Source: Chryseobacterium indologenes (GTDB lineage Bacteria > Bacteroidota > Bacteroidia > Flavobacteriales > Weeksellaceae). Taken from it: a stretch of 64,000 nucleotides of DNA. The stretch is from assembly GCF_018362995.1 (NCBI RefSeq), contig NZ_CP074372.1:3720001-3784000 (forward strand), given 5' to 3'. Position numbers and translations under genes: made by a program. This document shows positions 33,577 through 42,361 of the stretch, one piece after another. Numbering within the stretch: the first letter of the stretch is position 1; each line of letters starts with the position of its first letter. Under the pieces are notes generated by a model, which saw only the letters and a program-made list of their open reading frames with translations, ran no database searches and was not told where the DNA came from.

Positions 33577-35169
33577 TTACATGGCTCTTTTGTGAGTAAC
33601 CAGAATATGGGAATCCTCACTTCTTTCGTAATCTCTGTATGAAGTTTTAAAGCCTATAAGCTCTACATTGATATCCTGTTCCTTTGCACGAATATTGGCA
33701 AAGTCCTGAATCATTTCCAGTACATCCGTTGCAATGTAGGAAGTGCTTCTGGCGTCAATGATCACTGTAGAGTTTGGTTTTATATTTTTAAGTGTTTTTT
33801 TGATCGCTGCTTTATTTAAAAATGAAACTTCTTCAGCCAGTTTTATGTTGATCCCATCTGCATCATCCAGCCTTTCTCTGCTTAAATAATAAGCTCTTTT
33901 CATATTTCCCTGAAGAATATAGAAAACAGAGATGGTAAGACCAATTCCGACTCCTTTTAATAAATCTGTTGCCACTACCGCTACCACCGTTGCTACAAAC
34001 GGAATAAATTGGAACTTTCCTAACTTCCAGAAATGTTTGAATGTAGCTGGCTTTGCCAATTTATATCCTACTAAAATTAATACCGCAGCCAAAGTAGCCA
34101 ATGGAATTAAATTTAAAATAACAGGAATAGAAAGTACACAGATCAATAAAAATATTCCGTGAATAATAGCCGACATTTTAGAAGTTGCTCCGGCATTTGC
34201 GTTGGCAGAACTTCTTACGACAACAGACGTCATTGGAAGACCACCAATAAATGAACTGATAAGGTTCCCGATTCCCTGAGCCTTAAGCTCAAGATTGGTA
34301 TCTGTAATTCTTCTCTGTCGGTCTAGACGGTCTGATGCTTCGATACAAAGTAATGTCTCAATAGAGGCTACAATAGCAATTGTTGCTCCTACAATCCATA
34401 CTTTGGGATTTGTGAAACCATTAAAATCCGGAGTGGTAATCAGGTTTTTGAAATCATCAAAAGACTGTGGAACAGGTAAAGAAACCAAATGCTGGGTTTG
34501 GATAGCCAGAGAGCTTCCGGACATCTTAAAGAGTTGATTCAGGAGAATGCTTACAATTACGGCAACTAGCGCTCCCGGAAGCATTTTCATCCTTTTCAGT
34601 ACGTGGATTTTATCCCATGCGATAAGAATTGCTACAGAAACTAAAGTAATAACAATGGCACCCGGATGGATAGCCCCCAATAATTCTGTAAAATATCCGA
34701 AGTTTAAGCCATTATCAAAAATAGATTCATGACCTTCATAATCTTTGTCAAATCCTAAAGCATGCGGAATCTGTTTTAGAATAATAATGATTCCTATGGC
34801 AGCAAGCATTCCTTCAATCACGTTATTGGGAAAGTAGTTGGAAATACTTCCGGCTCTTACAAATCCTAAAACCAACTGAATAAGTCCTGCAATAATCCCT
34901 GCACAAAGGAAAAGCTCAAATGCGCCAAGATCTGTTATAGCTGTTAAAACAATTGCCGTTAAACCTGCTGCAGGCCCGGAAACTGAGATATTAGAATTAC
35001 TGATTGTTCCTACTACCAGACCGCCTACAATACCGGCAATAATACCGGATAATGGGGGAGCACCTGATGCTAAAGCAATTCCTAAACACAACGGAAGTGC
35101 TACTAAAAATACCACGAGTCCTGAAGGAAAATTTTCCTTGATTCCTCCTATTAATGATGTCTTTTTCAT
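33577..35169 (-). CDS. SulP family anion transporter with STAS domain (probable bicarbonate transporter)
   Basis: 530 residues, inner membrane. Helices 1-4 include F-P-S-G-L-V-V-F-L-V-A-L-P-L-C-L-G-I-A-L-A-S-G and the conserved S-N-I-S-V-S-G-P-A-A-G motif, and the A-I-E/S-I-E-T-L-L-C-I-E-A-S-D motif sits late in the membrane domain (about 10-14 helices to residue 420). A cytosolic STAS domain of about 100 residues (T-V-I-I-D-A-R-S-T-S-Y-I-A-T-D-V-L-E-M-I) closes the protein. SulP members move sulfate, chloride, dicarboxylates or bicarbonate. The flanking carbonic anhydrases on both sides favour bicarbonate, as in the BicA-like branch, but substrate is inferred from context. Confidence 0.9.
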   Translation of the reverse strand: MKKTSLIGGIKENFPSGLVVFLVALPLCLGIALASGAPPLSGIIAGIVGGLVVGTISNSNISVSGPAAGLTAIVLTAITDLGAFELFLCAGIIAGLIQLVLGFVRAGSISNYFPNNVIEGMLAAIGIIIILKQIPHALGFDKDYEGHESIFDNGLNFGYFTELLGAIHPGAIVITLVSVAILIAWDKIHVLKRMKMLPGALVAVIVSILLNQLFKMSGSSLAIQTQHLVSLPVPQSFDDFKNLITTPDFNGFTNPKVWIVGATIAIVASIETLLCIEASDRLDRQRRITDTNLELKAQGIGNLISSFIGGLPMTSVVVRSSANANAGATSKMSAIIHGIFLLICVLSIPVILNLIPLATLAAVLILVGYKLAKPATFKHFWKLGKFQFIPFVATVVAVVATDLLKGVGIGLTISVFYILQGNMKRAYYLSRERLDDADGINIKLAEEVSFLNKAAIKKTLKNIKPNSTVIIDARSTSYIATDVLEMIQDFANIRAKEQDINVELIGFKTSYRDYERSEDSHILVTHKRAM

Positions 35170-35316
35170 AATGTGAAGCTGTAAAGTATAACCGGCTTAT
35201 TTGTTCTTAAATAAGTCAATTATAAAAAGTTGAGAAAAAATAATTTTTAAAGTACGTGCGTATCCGATATCAAAAAATGATATGGAAATAGTATCAAAAA
35301 AATCTAACTATAGGAA

Positions 35317-35616
35317 TTACGCTTCCGGAGGGGGAGAAAATATAGTAAGTAAAGGTGATAAATGAAAAGAATCATCTATCAGTACAAAAGAAACGCCCTG
35401 AAAATCAGGTTCGGAAAACTTCAGATAGTCAAAAACGTCCAAAGGTTTCGGAATAGTCTTTTCGTAAACAATAAATGAGGACGGATGAGAATGTGGTTCT
35501 TCTTCGTTGATGATTATATTCGTTCTTGCAATATCCCAGCCCGCTACCGCAGCAATGCCTGGCAGCGCTGTAAAATTCAGAAAAAACGTTAATACAATAA
35601 TACTCCAGAATTTCAT
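35317..35616 (-). CDS. Small exported protein in the bicarbonate module
   Basis: 99 residues, with a signal peptide or N-terminal anchor (M-K-F-W-S-I-I-V-L-T-F-F-L-N-F). The rest is polar, with a histidine-containing stretch (E-E-E-P-H-S-H-P-S-S-F) and a short proline-rich tail. It lies 21 bases after the second carbonic anhydrase and 147 bases before the SulP gene, so it belongs to the same unit. No family recognised. The E-E-E-P-H-S-H cluster might bind metal such as zinc, which would suit a neighbour of zinc enzymes, but this is only a suggestion. Confidence 0.7.
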   Translation of the reverse strand: MKFWSIIVLTFFLNFTALPGIAAVAGWDIARTNIIINEEEPHSHPSSFIVYEKTIPKPLDVFDYLKFSEPDFQGVSFVLIDDSFHLSPLLTIFSPPPEA

Positions 35617-35637
35617 TTTACATTCTTTTTAGAAAAA

Positions 35638-36306
35638 CTACTTGGTCTTTCTGCTCATTACCCAATCTGAACTCGTAAGATTGTAGATCTTCTGGATGTC
35701 TTTTAAGGTTTTCTCAAAATCAATCTTCAGATCAATAATTTTACCTGTTCTAAGGTCAAATACCCAGCCATGTACAATAGGTTGTTCTTCTAAAATATAC
35801 CTTTCCTGTACACAGGCCATTTTGATTACGTTGATGCACTGCTCCTGAACATTAAGCTCTACAAGTCTGTCATAACGCTTGCTTTCGTCTTCAATAGAAT
35901 CCAGCTCTACCTGATGTAATCTGTAAACGTCACGGATGTTTCTCAGCCAGGGATTCAATAGTCCCAGATCCTGAGGCGTCATCGCTGCTTTTACACCACC
36001 GCAGTTGTAATGTCCGCACACAATAATGTGCTTTACTTTCAGATGTTCTACAGCATATTGAATAACGGCTGTGGAACTCATATCTAAAGTATTGACAACA
36101 TTGGCAATGTTTCTGTGAACAAATACTTCGCCTGGCTTTGCTCCCATCAGTTCTTCTGCTGTAGCTCTGCTGTCTGAACATCCGATATAAAGGAATTCAG
36201 GGTGCTGAGTTTTTGCAAGTTCCTTGAAGAAATTCGGGTCTTCAGCTACTTTGGATTCTACCCATTTTTTATTGTTTTCGAAAATAACCTCGTACGATTG
36301 TGACAT
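35638..36306 (-). CDS. can: Beta-class carbonic anhydrase (Can-like)
   Basis: 222 residues, first gene of the module. Zinc ligands C43 (I-G-C-S-D-S-R), H99 and C102 (C-G-H-Y-N-C-G-G), and the D45-R47 dyad. F-V-H-R-N-I-A-N-V-V and the Y-A-V-E-H-L-K-V motif place it in the E. coli Can type, different from the copy at 32889-33524. No signal peptide, so cytosolic. The presence of two separate beta-carbonic anhydrases in one operon-like cluster suggests different compartments, affinities or conditions. Promoter element TATTTTTG is found 81 bases upstream of the ATG. Confidence 0.95.
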   Translation of the reverse strand: MSQSYEVIFENNKKWVESKVAEDPNFFKELAKTQHPEFLYIGCSDSRATAEELMGAKPGEVFVHRNIANVVNTLDMSSTAVIQYAVEHLKVKHIIVCGHYNCGGVKAAMTPQDLGLLNPWLRNIRDVYRLHQVELDSIEDESKRYDRLVELNVQEQCINVIKMACVQERYILEEQPIVHGWVFDLRTGKIIDLKIDFEKTLKDIQKIYNLTSSDWVMSRKTK

Positions 36307-36686
36307 AATTTTAAATTTTTAAAAGTTTATAATTATTTATTTCGTTTAAATTATTTCCAAAATCAATAGACTAAATCAATAATTGTACAAAAATATACTT
36401 TTTGTTAAAAAGTCAATCACTTTTAACAAAGTTTAATATTAAAATATGCTTAAAATCATATCTGATATTCCGGTATACTTTGTTTACAGCCATTAGGCTT
36501 ATAGGGTAATCCAAACGTTTAAACCATGATAAAATTACGAAGTATAAATTAAAATTCGGGATTTGTGAATTAAAATATTCTTAATTATTTGTATGATTAC
36601 GGATGTGCTGCAGGAAAACCTACTAAAAAAGCTGTCATATATGTCAAAAAATGAATAATTTAACACCTTGATAATCTATCTATTTG
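36307..36686. other. Divergent intergenic region
   Basis: 380 AT-rich bases between the carbonic anhydrase gene (minus) and the AraC-type regulator (plus). The minus-strand promoter element is at 36388-36395. No further gene, hairpin or clear plus-strand TAnnTTTG was found. Confidence 0.6.
36388..36395 (-). promoter_or_regulatory. -7 promoter element of the bicarbonate module
   Basis: TATTTTTG on the minus strand. An ATTG lies about 18-20 bases further upstream (plus-strand CAAT at about 36414), close to the TTTG expected at -33. Confidence 0.6.
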
Positions 36687-37826
36687 ATGTCTGAGCTTGG
36701 TTTGCAATCTTTATCACCACTATATTACTGGGCAGGAATTTTTATTGCCTTTTTTTCATCCTTTCTGATATTGGGGAAATCCAAAAAGGTGACTGCAGAT
36801 TATGTGCTGGCAATATGGTTTATGATCATAGGAATGCACCTTATCTTCTTCATTTTATTTCGTGGGGATGGTTATTTGAATTTCCCTTCCCTCATTGGTT
36901 TTGAAATTCCCTTTCCTTTTATGCATGGTCCGATGCTGTATTTGTATATCTTGTGTGTCACCAACCCAAACTCCGTTAAAAAGATCTGGCTGTTGCATTG
37001 GCTTCCGGTTGTGATGATCTATATTGCCTTATCTCAGTTTTTATTTCTCCCTCCTCAAGATAGAGCAACAGTATATCAGAATAAAGGAAAAGGATATGAA
37101 ACCTTGAGCCAGGTGATCAAAATACTTATGATTCTCTCTGGGATTCTGTATGTAGGATTAAGTCTTGTTGCAGTCAGAAAATATAAGAAAGAAATTTCCA
37201 ATCAATATTCAAATACTGAGAAAATCAATCTGAATTGGGTATATTATCTTATTATCGGAATAGCGCTGATATGGATTGCCGTTATAATAAGAAACAATAT
37301 TCTTATTTTTTCTATGGTTGTTTTGTTTATCCTGGTTGCAGCCTATTTCGGAATCAGCTGGGTGGGTATTCTGGATTATTCAGTTGTAAAAACTGAGGGT
37401 TTTATTGAAAAAACTACAGTTGAAAATAGTCCCGAAGTTCCAAAATATGAGAAAACTTTTGCCGGAGAAGAAGCAATACAGGATATATATAATAAACTTG
37501 TGATTCAAATGGAAAAGGAAAAATTGTATAAAGACCCTGAACTAAACCTTAATTATGTTGCAAAACTTTTGAGTGTTCACCCGAATATACTTTCCCAAAC
37601 CATCAATTTTGTTGAAAATAGAAACTTTTACGATTACATCAACCGTCAGCGGATTGAAGAATTCAAGAGAATAGCAATATTACCTGAAAATGGAAAATTT
37701 ACAATTCTTTCATTGGCATTTGAGAGTGGATTTAATTCAAAAACTTCATTTAACCGGAATTTTAAAAAATACATGAACTGCTCACCGAGAGAATTTCTAA
37801 AAAGTCAGAGTATTACTATGGAATAA
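36687..37826 (+). CDS. Membrane-anchored AraC family transcriptional regulator
   Basis: 379 residues from the ATG at 36687 (a TTG one codon earlier is disregarded). The N-terminal 225 or so residues form seven or so membrane helices (for example G-I-F-I-A-F-F-S-S-F-L-I-L, W-L-L-H-W-L-P-V-V-M-I-Y-I-A). A cytosolic linker follows, then an AraC-type double helix-turn-helix domain (about 270-378), with L-N-L-N-Y-V-A-K-L-L-S-V-H-P-N-I-L-S-Q and F-E-S-G-F-N-S-K-T-S-F-N-R-N-F-K-K-Y-M. It probably senses an envelope signal directly and regulates nearby genes, perhaps the DUF2306-like gene two bases downstream. This 7-TM plus HTH type is common in Bacteroidetes. Confidence 0.9.
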   Translation: MSELGLQSLSPLYYWAGIFIAFFSSFLILGKSKKVTADYVLAIWFMIIGMHLIFFILFRGDGYLNFPSLIGFEIPFPFMHGPMLYLYILCVTNPNSVKKIWLLHWLPVVMIYIALSQFLFLPPQDRATVYQNKGKGYETLSQVIKILMILSGILYVGLSLVAVRKYKKEISNQYSNTEKINLNWVYYLIIGIALIWIAVIIRNNILIFSMVVLFILVAAYFGISWVGILDYSVVKTEGFIEKTTVENSPEVPKYEKTFAGEEAIQDIYNKLVIQMEKEKLYKDPELNLNYVAKLLSVHPNILSQTINFVENRNFYDYINRQRIEEFKRIAILPENGKFTILSLAFESGFNSKTSFNRNFKKYMNCSPREFLKSQSITME

Positions 37827-37956
37827 CATGCTTATGGTTTTTTTTGAGGGTAAGTTGTTTTATTCTAGTAATTTAAATATTTGTTCCACCTTTCATTTTG
37901 GAACAGATGGAGCGTTTATAATCCTCATTTTTACAGGAAAATTGAATCAGACCTTT

Positions 37957-38562
37957 ATGAGAAAATTATTATTTGTAATCATGTGTGTGTTGGCATTGCT
38001 TATTGGTGCTTATCCTCTTCTTTATGCTTTTGTGGAGCATAAACATACCTTTTTAGGTTCCAAATCTCCAGAAATACTTCATAATATCATCTGGAAAACT
38101 GCATTTTTTACCCATATTATTTTCGGAGGACTGGCGCTTTTTATTGGCTGGCGTCAGTTTGGCAGTTCATTCAGGAATAAATATATCAAGATCCATAGGA
38201 AGCTTGGAAGTATCTACGTAATTGCAGTGGTCATAAGTTCTGTTTCAGCTGTTTATATGGGCTTCTATGCTAACGGCGGAGTGATTTCTGCAATAGGTTT
38301 TATCAGCTTAGGAAGTACTTGGCTGATAACAACTCTTGTAGCAGTTGGGCAGGTAAGAAAAGGAAATGTTTTAATGCATCAACAGTTCATGATTTATAGC
38401 TATGCCTGTACTTTTGCTGCGGTAACCCTGAGATTGTGGTATCCTTTGCTAACCAATATTACCGGTGATCCTGAGAATTCTTATATTGCCGTTGCCTGGT
38501 TGTGCTGGGTTCCTAATCTATTGATTGCTTATTTGATCAATAAAAGAACAGCTGTGGTATAG
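37957..38562 (+). CDS. DUF2306-like membrane protein
   Basis: 201 residues from ATG 37957, with about six membrane helices. A longer frame to 37828 is open but adds 43 residues without homology-like features, so the ATG in front of the first helix (M-R-K-L-L-F-V-I-M) is chosen. I-H-R-K-L-G-S-I-Y-V and H-Q-Q-F-M-I-Y-S-Y-A-C-T-F-A-A-V-T-L-R-L-W are the family's conserved histidine-containing segments, like those of small haem-binding or electron-transfer membrane proteins. Function unknown. It follows the AraC-type regulator with no terminator between them, so the regulator may control it. Confidence 0.82.
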   Translation: MRKLLFVIMCVLALLIGAYPLLYAFVEHKHTFLGSKSPEILHNIIWKTAFFTHIIFGGLALFIGWRQFGSSFRNKYIKIHRKLGSIYVIAVVISSVSAVYMGFYANGGVISAIGFISLGSTWLITTLVAVGQVRKGNVLMHQQFMIYSYACTFAAVTLRLWYPLLTNITGDPENSYIAVAWLCWVPNLLIAYLINKRTAVV

Positions 38563-38587
38563 ATTTCTTTCACAGGAAGATAATATT

Positions 38588-40081
38588 CTACTCCGGCAGC
38601 TTTTCATATTCCATACTTTTCATCTCTAAGTTTAAGTATTTATTTCCTTCATTTTTATAATGCTGCGGAGCCTCAAGACCCATATATTTCATAATCAGAG
38701 GATAGATGTAAGTTGTTTGGGTCTGCTTGGTTTCATGTCCGGTAATTCTATACGTTGCAGGAACCTTATCTCCATACCATACAAAAAACGGAACCTGGGT
38801 AGATTCTTTAGAGTCTATGTGCAATAATTTATCACCCTGTATTTTAAGTCCATGATCTGAAGCATAGATGACTACAGAATTGGTGTTTTTCAACGTTCGG
38901 AAAATATTATTAAAGACATAATCTGTGTATTTTATAGAGCTGTCATAACAGTTTAAGTTCTCGGAATTCCAATTGGGGGGAAGCCTGTTACATGGATTTG
39001 GATGGCTTCCCATGATGTGGAGAACCACAAATTTATCCTCTTTTTTCTGAATGACCTTCTCCAGTTCCGGAACAATCACTTCATCATAACCATTTACCCA
39101 TTTCTTATTTTTAGACATCGAAGCGATAGCTGTTATTCCTCTTGCGCTCGCCTGTGTGCTGAGCCAGAATGAGTTGTATCCGATTTGGTTGGCCAGATTG
39201 ATGATATTGTAGGATAGCTTGTCATAATTATATCTGAATTCATCCGGATGAATACTGGACAGCATTAAAGGGACGCTCAGGTTGGTAATTCCCGCAGGAG
39301 AAACAGCATTGTCAAAAATCATCATATTTTGAGCCTGCTGATCCGTATAAGGAGTTGTTTTTTGATGATAACCGTACAGCGACATATTTTGCTTTCTTTC
39401 AGACTCTCCGATGATCAGAATTACATTTTCTATTCCCGGTTGTATTTTTTTGATGTTGAAAACCGGAATATTCTTTTTTATTTCGTTAATGTCCCTTTGT
39501 ATATTCAAAGCGGTATTGAAATCGGATAAATGATAATAAACATTCTTGATCATCCTGCCTCCTCCTTTATTGCTTACATAGGTATGTTTAAGATGGTATC
39601 CGAATGGCAAAATAAGCCACAGTAAAGCAATAATGATAAATTTAGCATCAATCTTGACTACATTTTTTTTAAGGTAATTCACAGAGTACAGTACCATTCC
39701 CAGAAAAATGAAAAACAAAATGCCCGGAAGAATAAACATATAAGACATGCTCATTGCCTCATCAGGATTAGACTCAAGAATACTGATCGCCATTCCTACA
39801 TTAAATCCGGAATGGTAGATAAGAAAACAGGATACTGATATCAGAAAGTTAATGCTTAATAATAAACAGAGAATAACAGCAATTACAGACGTATATCTAT
39901 TCTTAAAAAGAAGAGCATTGAATACAAGAAACGAACAAAACATAATTCCATACTCAAAAATATTCCGGATACTGTCCAATTTTTCGGGGCCAAATAAATT
40001 ATCAAAGATATAAGGGAATGAAACCAAAAAACCTGTTAGGTATATTATAATGAGAAGAATGGGAACTATTTTTTTGAGCAT
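38588..40081 (-). CDS. Phosphoethanolamine transferase-like sulfatase-fold protein
   Basis: 497 residues, inner membrane. Five or so N-terminal helices (to about 165), then a periplasmic alkaline-phosphatase/sulfatase-fold domain. Motifs: I-L-I-I-G-E-S-E-R-K (E226, S227 at the nucleophile position), M-S-L-Y-G-Y-H-Q-K-T-T-P, and the metal ligands in Y-A-S-D-H-G-L and H-I-D-S-K-E-S-T-Q-V-P. Such enzymes transfer phosphoethanolamine from phosphatidylethanolamine to lipid A or core sugars and reduce sensitivity to cationic peptides. The nucleophile, usually threonine in EptA, is serine here, as in the CptA branch, pointing to core or other glycan as the acceptor. Faces the plus-strand gene at 37957-38562 tail to tail. 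Confidence 0.85.
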   Translation of the reverse strand: MLKKIVPILLIIIYLTGFLVSFPYIFDNLFGPEKLDSIRNIFEYGIMFCSFLVFNALLFKNRYTSVIAVILCLLLSINFLISVSCFLIYHSGFNVGMAISILESNPDEAMSMSYMFILPGILFFIFLGMVLYSVNYLKKNVVKIDAKFIIIALLWLILPFGYHLKHTYVSNKGGGRMIKNVYYHLSDFNTALNIQRDINEIKKNIPVFNIKKIQPGIENVILIIGESERKQNMSLYGYHQKTTPYTDQQAQNMMIFDNAVSPAGITNLSVPLMLSSIHPDEFRYNYDKLSYNIINLANQIGYNSFWLSTQASARGITAIASMSKNKKWVNGYDEVIVPELEKVIQKKEDKFVVLHIMGSHPNPCNRLPPNWNSENLNCYDSSIKYTDYVFNNIFRTLKNTNSVVIYASDHGLKIQGDKLLHIDSKESTQVPFFVWYGDKVPATYRITGHETKQTQTTYIYPLIMKYMGLEAPQHYKNEGNKYLNLEMKSMEYEKLPE

Positions 40082-40614
40082 GGTTGTAAATATGTTTTCG
40101 GGGCTGTTAAGATCTTTTTTATAATCTTTTTTAAGAATCTTCCACGTGAGAGCTGAATATCAGAATTATATGTTGCATAAGAAGAATTAATATCAGATAA
40201 TAATTCTTAGAGATTGCGGATATTATATCAACTCAAAAAAGAAACTTTTGAAAGATAAATTGCTACAGTTGCATGATAGAAAGTTATTTCTGTCCGTTTA
40301 GTTTTTCAATGATGGTAGAAAACGTAACTATAGAGCTGATATTGCAGATAAAGAATGGGAATAATGAGGGTGTGTTTCTTTCATCAAAAAATTATTTTTT
40401 TTAATTAATAATAAGTCTGGGTTGTGTTTTTAATATTAAGCGATTTTTTTCAGGACAAGTGATATTGAGGCCATCCGGATTATAGAACAAGATATTGTTT
40501 ATAAAACCAGATAATTGTATCGTTATTTCATAACCAAACAATGCCTTTTTTACAAATGTACACGAAATTACCAATAAATGCAAGTAGAATTTTTACTATA
40601 AGTGGCTGGGATTA
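40082..40614. other. Gene-free region at the edge of the polysaccharide locus
   Basis: 533 AT-rich bases. No convincing reading frame; a 60-codon minus-strand frame (40401-40583) begins upstream of the promoter element at 40553-40560 and has no family features. This promoter element points into the region. Confidence 0.55.
40553..40560 (-). promoter_or_regulatory. Orphan promoter element
   Basis: TACATTTG on the minus strand, with CTTG about 20 bases upstream, near the expected -33 position. No gene starts in the 470 bases downstream of it except possibly the phosphoethanolamine transferase-like gene at 40081. Confidence 0.4.
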
Positions 40615-41169
40615 CTATACTTTACGGTTGATATAATCCATTGTAGCATTAGGGGTAGGGATGATTTTTGCCGGGTTTCCTATGACAACAGAATTGGATG
40701 GAACATCAAAATTGACATAAGAATTAGGAACTATCAATACATTATTTCCGATAGTGACAGCGCCTACAATAACGGCATTGGTGCCTATCCAGACTTCATC
40801 ACCAATAATTGGAAAACCTTCATTCTTTCCACGGTTTTGCTGGCCGATAGTGACTCCTTGTGCGATATTGCAGTTCTTGCCAATGACTGTTTTCGGATTG
40901 ATGACAAGACTTCCCCAATGGCCCAGATAAAAACCTTCTCCAATCTGAGTTTCAGGATAAATCTGAAATCCGTATTTGATCTGATAATGCCTTAATACAA
41001 TTCTCCAGAACGTATTCAAAAGAGGGCTTTTCTGATACTTCTGAGCCTTTCTCAGAATGTAAACAAAATGAAGATTAGGATTAATACACTTTTTCCAGAT
41101 CTGAAATGTTGAAAGCCACTTTCCGCTTTCCCGGTAAAAGTCTTTTTGAATGATAGAATAATCAGCCAT
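40615..41169 (-). CDS. Left-handed beta-helix acyltransferase (CysE/LacA type)
   Basis: 184 residues from ATG 41169 (TTG two codons earlier is rejected). An N-terminal helical part is followed by hexapeptide repeats (I-G-E-G-F-Y-L-G-H, V-I-G-K-N-C-N-I-A-Q-G-V-T-I-G, V-T-I-G-N-N-V-L-I). G-H-W-G and G-Q-Q-N are placed as in serine acetyltransferase relatives with the catalytic histidine. Gene context makes it an O- or N-acyltransferase for a sugar of the surface glycan, not cysteine synthesis. Last gene of the locus; it lies 11 bases after a glycosyltransferase. The trimeric fold and donor are inferred from the family. Confidence 0.85.
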   Translation of the reverse strand: MADYSIIQKDFYRESGKWLSTFQIWKKCINPNLHFVYILRKAQKYQKSPLLNTFWRIVLRHYQIKYGFQIYPETQIGEGFYLGHWGSLVINPKTVIGKNCNIAQGVTIGQQNRGKNEGFPIIGDEVWIGTNAVIVGAVTIGNNVLIVPNSYVNFDVPSNSVVIGNPAKIIPTPNATMDYINRKV

Positions 41170-41180
41170 TGTCAATGTTT

Positions 41181-42329
41181 TTATACTTCATCAATTATTT
41201 TCTGAAGATGTTCTACAGATTTTTCCAGTACAAACGGCAGTTCTGTTGCTGAGATCTGTTTTTTGTATTCTTCAGTGATATTTTTATCGGTAAGAAACTT
41301 TTTCATTCCTTCGTATATTCCTTCTTCGGAATTTGCAGTAATATTGCCCAGTTTTCCGTCCTGCAGAAGGTCTCTGATACCGGAAATATCCGTTGCAGAA
41401 ATAGGTTTGTTGAGAATAAGAGCTTCGGCAATGATTGTAGGGAAGCCCTCATGTCTGGATGACATAATATAGAAATCCGCCTTTTTCATATACGGGTACG
41501 GATTACTGCTGAAACCCAGCATTTTTGCCGTATCCTGAAGCCCCAGTGCATTGAGCTGATCCTGGGTTTTATCAAAATCATAACCGTCACCAATGATCAG
41601 AAGCTGATGTTTCAACCCTTCATCGATCAGTTTTTTATGAACATTCAACAATCGGTCATACCCTTTCTGAGGATACACGGTTCCTACCGTTACAAAAGTA
41701 GGAAGATCACTGTTGAAAGGATAATCATTGATTTCAACATCTGCCTTTCTTAAGGTATCATTCCTATCAATTGGATTAAAAATCTTAATTACAGAAGCCT
41801 TTTCCGCCTCGTTTTTAGCCAGATTATGCATTCCTTCCTGCAGCTTGTTGGAAATCACAAGAATTCTGTCAAATCTGAAAAATTGTCTGATGACTTCCGG
41901 AGTGTATTCTTTCAGATTGAAGATATCATTCTGTACCCAGATAATCTTTTTGGAATCCTTTTGAGGGCTGGACAGTATTTCCTGATGCATGGCATGAATG
42001 GCTGCAATCTCTACATCATATTTTTTATTTTTTAAAACAAATTTATAAAGAAGAGAAGGGAACCAAAGAAACATTTTCTGATAAAGAACCCTGTAAGCTT
42101 TCACAGGAATATCCTGCGGTCTGTTGGTCGTTATCATTTCTCCTTTTGTCAGATAGTATAAAGTAACCCATGACGGAACTTCTTTAATATATAATCCCGA
42201 ATAGAGGTTGACCAGCAGGTCTACTTCATATTTATCGGGAGGAAGATTTTTCAGAAAGTTGATTAATACTTTTTCTGCACCGCCATGACGTAATGAACCT
42301 ATACGAATGAGGAGTTTTTTCTTTTTCAA
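41181..42329 (-). CDS. Glycosyltransferase family 4 (GT-B), TTG start
   Basis: 382 residues. G-S-L-R-H-G-G-A-E-K-V-L at the N-terminus is the glycine loop of the GT4 acceptor domain, and H-E-G-F-P-T-I-I-A-E-A-L at about 290-305 is the E-x7-E sugar-nucleotide site. Cytosolic face of the inner membrane, adding one sugar to the growing glycan. The only start that preserves the N-terminal glycine loop is TTG at 42329, because an in-frame TAA lies seven codons upstream and no ATG occurs between. It is a paralogue of the gene at 44977-46131. Confidence 0.9.
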   Translation of the reverse strand: MKKKKLLIRIGSLRHGGAEKVLINFLKNLPPDKYEVDLLVNLYSGLYIKEVPSWVTLYYLTKGEMITTNRPQDIPVKAYRVLYQKMFLWFPSLLYKFVLKNKKYDVEIAAIHAMHQEILSSPQKDSKKIIWVQNDIFNLKEYTPEVIRQFFRFDRILVISNKLQEGMHNLAKNEAEKASVIKIFNPIDRNDTLRKADVEINDYPFNSDLPTFVTVGTVYPQKGYDRLLNVHKKLIDEGLKHQLLIIGDGYDFDKTQDQLNALGLQDTAKMLGFSSNPYPYMKKADFYIMSSRHEGFPTIIAEALILNKPISATDISGIRDLLQDGKLGNITANSEEGIYEGMKKFLTDKNITEEYKKQISATELPFVLEKSVEHLQKIIDEV

Positions 42330-42361
42330 TTTGTTTATTTTATGATTTTACAAGATTAAAT

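Noticed and set aside
37828..37956. N-terminal extension of the DUF2306-like protein
   Set aside because: The 43 extra residues have no membrane or conserved pattern, and an ATG directly precedes the first helix.
40401..40583. A 60-codon minus-strand frame in the gene-free region
   Set aside because: Starts upstream of the only promoter element, no signal peptide or family feature, and no ribosome binding context.
40615..41169. Serine acetyltransferase for cysteine synthesis
   Set aside because: The fold matches, but the gene lies in a glycan unit next to a glycosyltransferase, with no cysteine genes nearby.
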